NCBI GenBank assembly: GCA_013399875.1
Contig: VXAZ01007538.1
Location: forward strand, 496,001 to 560,000
Source: Gymnorhina tibicen
Lineage: Eukaryota; Chordata; Aves; Passeriformes; Artamidae
Length of the DNA: 64,000 nt
Reading direction: 5' to 3'
Numbering within the stretch: position 1 is the first letter of the stretch; the number at the start of each line of letters is the position of its first letter. The translations under genes were made by a program, and so were the position numbers. The notes below the pieces were generated by a model, which was given only the letters and a program-made list of their open reading frames with translations, did no database searches and was not told where the DNA came from. Below are positions 61,476 to 64,000 of this stretch, one piece after another.

Positions 61476-64000
61476 TAGAGGTCTATAATATGCTAAGACA
61501 AAAATAATATATAGCTTTAATTACATACTGTATCTCTTGTGACTATCTGGAGTTTAGAATTCATTACAGAAATTGTCATTAGTTAAAGTCACATCATAAA
61601 CTATTTCCATAAAATTAGAGGTAATGCAATACAGAAGATAAGCAGTCTGACCAAAATTATTGTTCAGGTCATCTTTTTTTCCTGAGACCTGGTAGTGCTG
61701 GATAAAAAGTGATTGTTGCCTTAGGTATTGCAAGCATAATGGTTCTAGTATGGGATGTTTATTGGGGTTTTTGGTAATGTTGCAGGGAGCATAGCGATGC
61801 ATATGTTTTCTGTCTTCCGTTGTCTTTGCTTAAGAGTCAGTTGAGTTTTTCTGATCAGATTCTCTGGAGATACTTATATTTCAGTCTCATTATGTAATTT
61901 CTACTTAGTACATGCCTGCTAGTGTTGTAGATAGCTATTTACTTTCTTTATGCCTTTTGCATACAGCAAAAAGGAACCAAATCAATTTTTCACAAGCTGC
62001 TGTAGAGTGAACTGATCATTCTTAGACAAAGTGAAAATTCTTTCTTGGGATCAAATATAAAAGATAGATGCAAGGCTGTAATTCCTTTGTAAGTTTATGT
62101 TCATGTACATTAGTATGTTCTGTAGGAGGAATAAGCACGTTGTGGATTAAACCTGGCCCCTTTAGTGTTGTTAGGAGTTCTAACATTGATGACTGGAGGA
62201 ATCACATGTAGTTGGGTTGAATTCTACCAATTGCACTCCAAAGCCCATATGACACGCAGAAATCAAGATGCTGTCGATAGCAGTCTGTTTAGGAACCCTG
62301 CCATTGCAGGTCAAGGTTGCACATATTGTGCAGATGCCAGTGGAACTGGGGAAGAAAAACGTTTAGGAAGAAGCTGCTGCCCCTTTCTGCAGGCACAGTG
62401 TGCTGGCCGATACAGGCACTGGTTTGCCCAAAAACGGGCAGGGGTGCACGTGCTGGCTGCAGGGAGCAGACATCCTTTTGCCCACCCAGTCTGTGATGCG
62501 CTAGTTGACAGAAAGAAGATACTTCCATGTAGAGAGGGCCCGTCTCTGCAGAGTCTCTAGTGAAAAACAGATTCTTTGTATATATAGAGGTCCTCCTCAT
62601 GGAGCAGCTTGAATGAGCAGAGCATGCTTTCTGATTGAAAATCATTCTCTTTAGTATATACAGTTGTTTTGTACAGTAGAAATAGGATATTATTTGTAAA
62701 TATTTACATGCACATACAAATTACACCTTACAGTTTTTATATATTTCACGTGTTTTTATACCAGAATTTTCACTATAGATTTGCTTGACACAAACACTTG
62801 TTTCAGTTTATCACAAAACTAATGCTAGGATGCTTAAGCATAATTTCTGCTTGGTTCAGGGCACAACTTTTTTATCAACAATTGTATTTCCTGTTTTAAA
62901 AAATTTGAACAGACTTGTTTTAAAAAGACAGGAACATATAAGTTTTAATCCATCCACCTAACAGGACCCTTGGAATAGCACTATTTTGCATTGGCTTTGG
63001 AATGGCAACTAGTAGAAGCTTTCTTTGACTGTTTGAGAACTTCCTGTATTCATAATTCAGAGAACCGTGAATTTTCTCAATCAGAGTTGGACATTGCTTT
63101 TGATTCCTGGTATTTTCTTGATACAAGTTAAAGCTAGATTAAAGAAGGCAGATCTTCATTTTAAGCATGCAAAATACTGACAGATCTAAATCAACGTCCC
63201 CAGCTGCGAATGGTGGCATTAAATGCATATGAACTAACCACCTACACTTTATGCATTTCTGATTTGATGGCATGGTGCCTGAATGCCGCTAGAGTTTAAT
63301 AGTGTTTGTAAAAGTGTAGTGCCAGTGACATACATATCTTAACTGGGCAGCTTGTGTAACACAGGCATTGCCTTCTTTACAGGAAATTTCTCTCATATAG
63401 TATATATGTGCCATGTCTCTACAGATAAGCATATTTAATTCATTTGTGCCAATTAAGAATATCTGAGCACCATAGGAATATGAGAATGCGTGTGCAGATT
63501 CCTGTGTGCCAAAGATGGGGTGAAGTGAAAAGAGTACCTAAGCATTCCCTTCAGACTGCACCATATGCCGTGCTAGAGCAGATGCCTGGGTAGAGTCACA
63601 CTTTCTGAGCATTTCCATGACAAAGTGTCACCACTGCATGCTTGTAAAGCATAGGAATATAAAATAAGTGTTGCTGCCACTGTGTTCCTATTACTTTCCC
63701 ATATTAGCTGTATCTAACTGCAGAGGGACCTAAAAAATTCCACACTACTACCTAACCTTGCTGTCTCTTATTTAGCACATTTGGTGCTGCTTGGGTTTTT
63801 TTCCCTAGAAGTGAAAAACTGATTAATGAAAATCATAAACAACTTTTTGTTGAGCATAGCTGGTTGCTGCATTTATCTAGTAACAAGCCCTAAGCTAGAA
63901 TTTAGAAACAAGATCCTGTAATATCTGAAACAATGTGGAATTAGATGATTAATCAAGAAATGTATCTTCCATGATGCATTACTACACTCCTGGTAGCTAA
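61476..64000 (+). other. Distal 3' UTR or intergenic sequence
   Basis: No coding exon recognised. A somewhat GC-richer stretch at 62280-62560 holds a 131-codon frame without known motifs. A 14-base palindrome TGTAAATATTTACA lies at 62695-62708. In the amniotes I know, the next gene downstream is HECTD2, but none of it is recognised here. Confidence 0.5.

Overview
This is a vertebrate window, almost certainly avian. The evidence is nine coding exons with canonical GT-AG introns that spell a complete PCGF5 (Polycomb group RING finger 5), embedded in non-coding DNA carrying many CR1-type non-LTR retrotransposon fragments and one LTR of a bird endogenous retrovirus family. There is no bacterial-style gene density, operon or CRISPR array. 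The only protein-coding gene I can support is PCGF5 on the + strand.

Layout: 1-4700 is AT-rich presumed upstream flank with no recognisable gene. About 4790-6340 is a CpG-rich island broken by a 341-base N gap (5225-5565) and is the best candidate for the distal PCGF5 promoter and first non-coding exon. About 6.4-36.2 kb is presumed long 5' intron, holding MIR-like SINE remnants, an ERV solo LTR on the minus strand (~19.94-20.49 kb), CR1 copies (~17.5, 24.45-25.09, 32.06-32.93 and 34.97-35.53 kb) and a small hairpin-forming tandem repeat (~34.74-34.82 kb). About 36.3-36.92 kb is a second CpG island, again with an N gap (36406-36692), abutting the first coding exon. Coding exons lie at 37120-37231, 47036-47132, 51587-51642, 51762-51821, 53845-53993, 55095-55193, 56244-56333, 58237-58296 and 60508-60555. 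They sum to 771 nt, which is 256 codons plus a TAG stop, the length I recall for mammalian PCGF5. The first coding intron contains further CR1 pieces, including endonuclease and C-terminal reverse-transcriptase ORF2 remnants, and a ~1.4 kb decayed repeat. The 3' UTR begins at 60556; its end is not certain.

Function: PCGF5 defines the non-canonical Polycomb complex PRC1.5, in which its RING finger pairs with RING1A/RING1B to monoubiquitinate H2A on K119. The regulatory features of most interest are the two CpG islands ~31 kb apart, which suggest alternative promoters, and a 62-codon upstream ORF that overlaps the PCGF5 start codon out of frame. I found no previously undescribed biological system; the window is otherwise ordinary intron and flank with decayed repeats.
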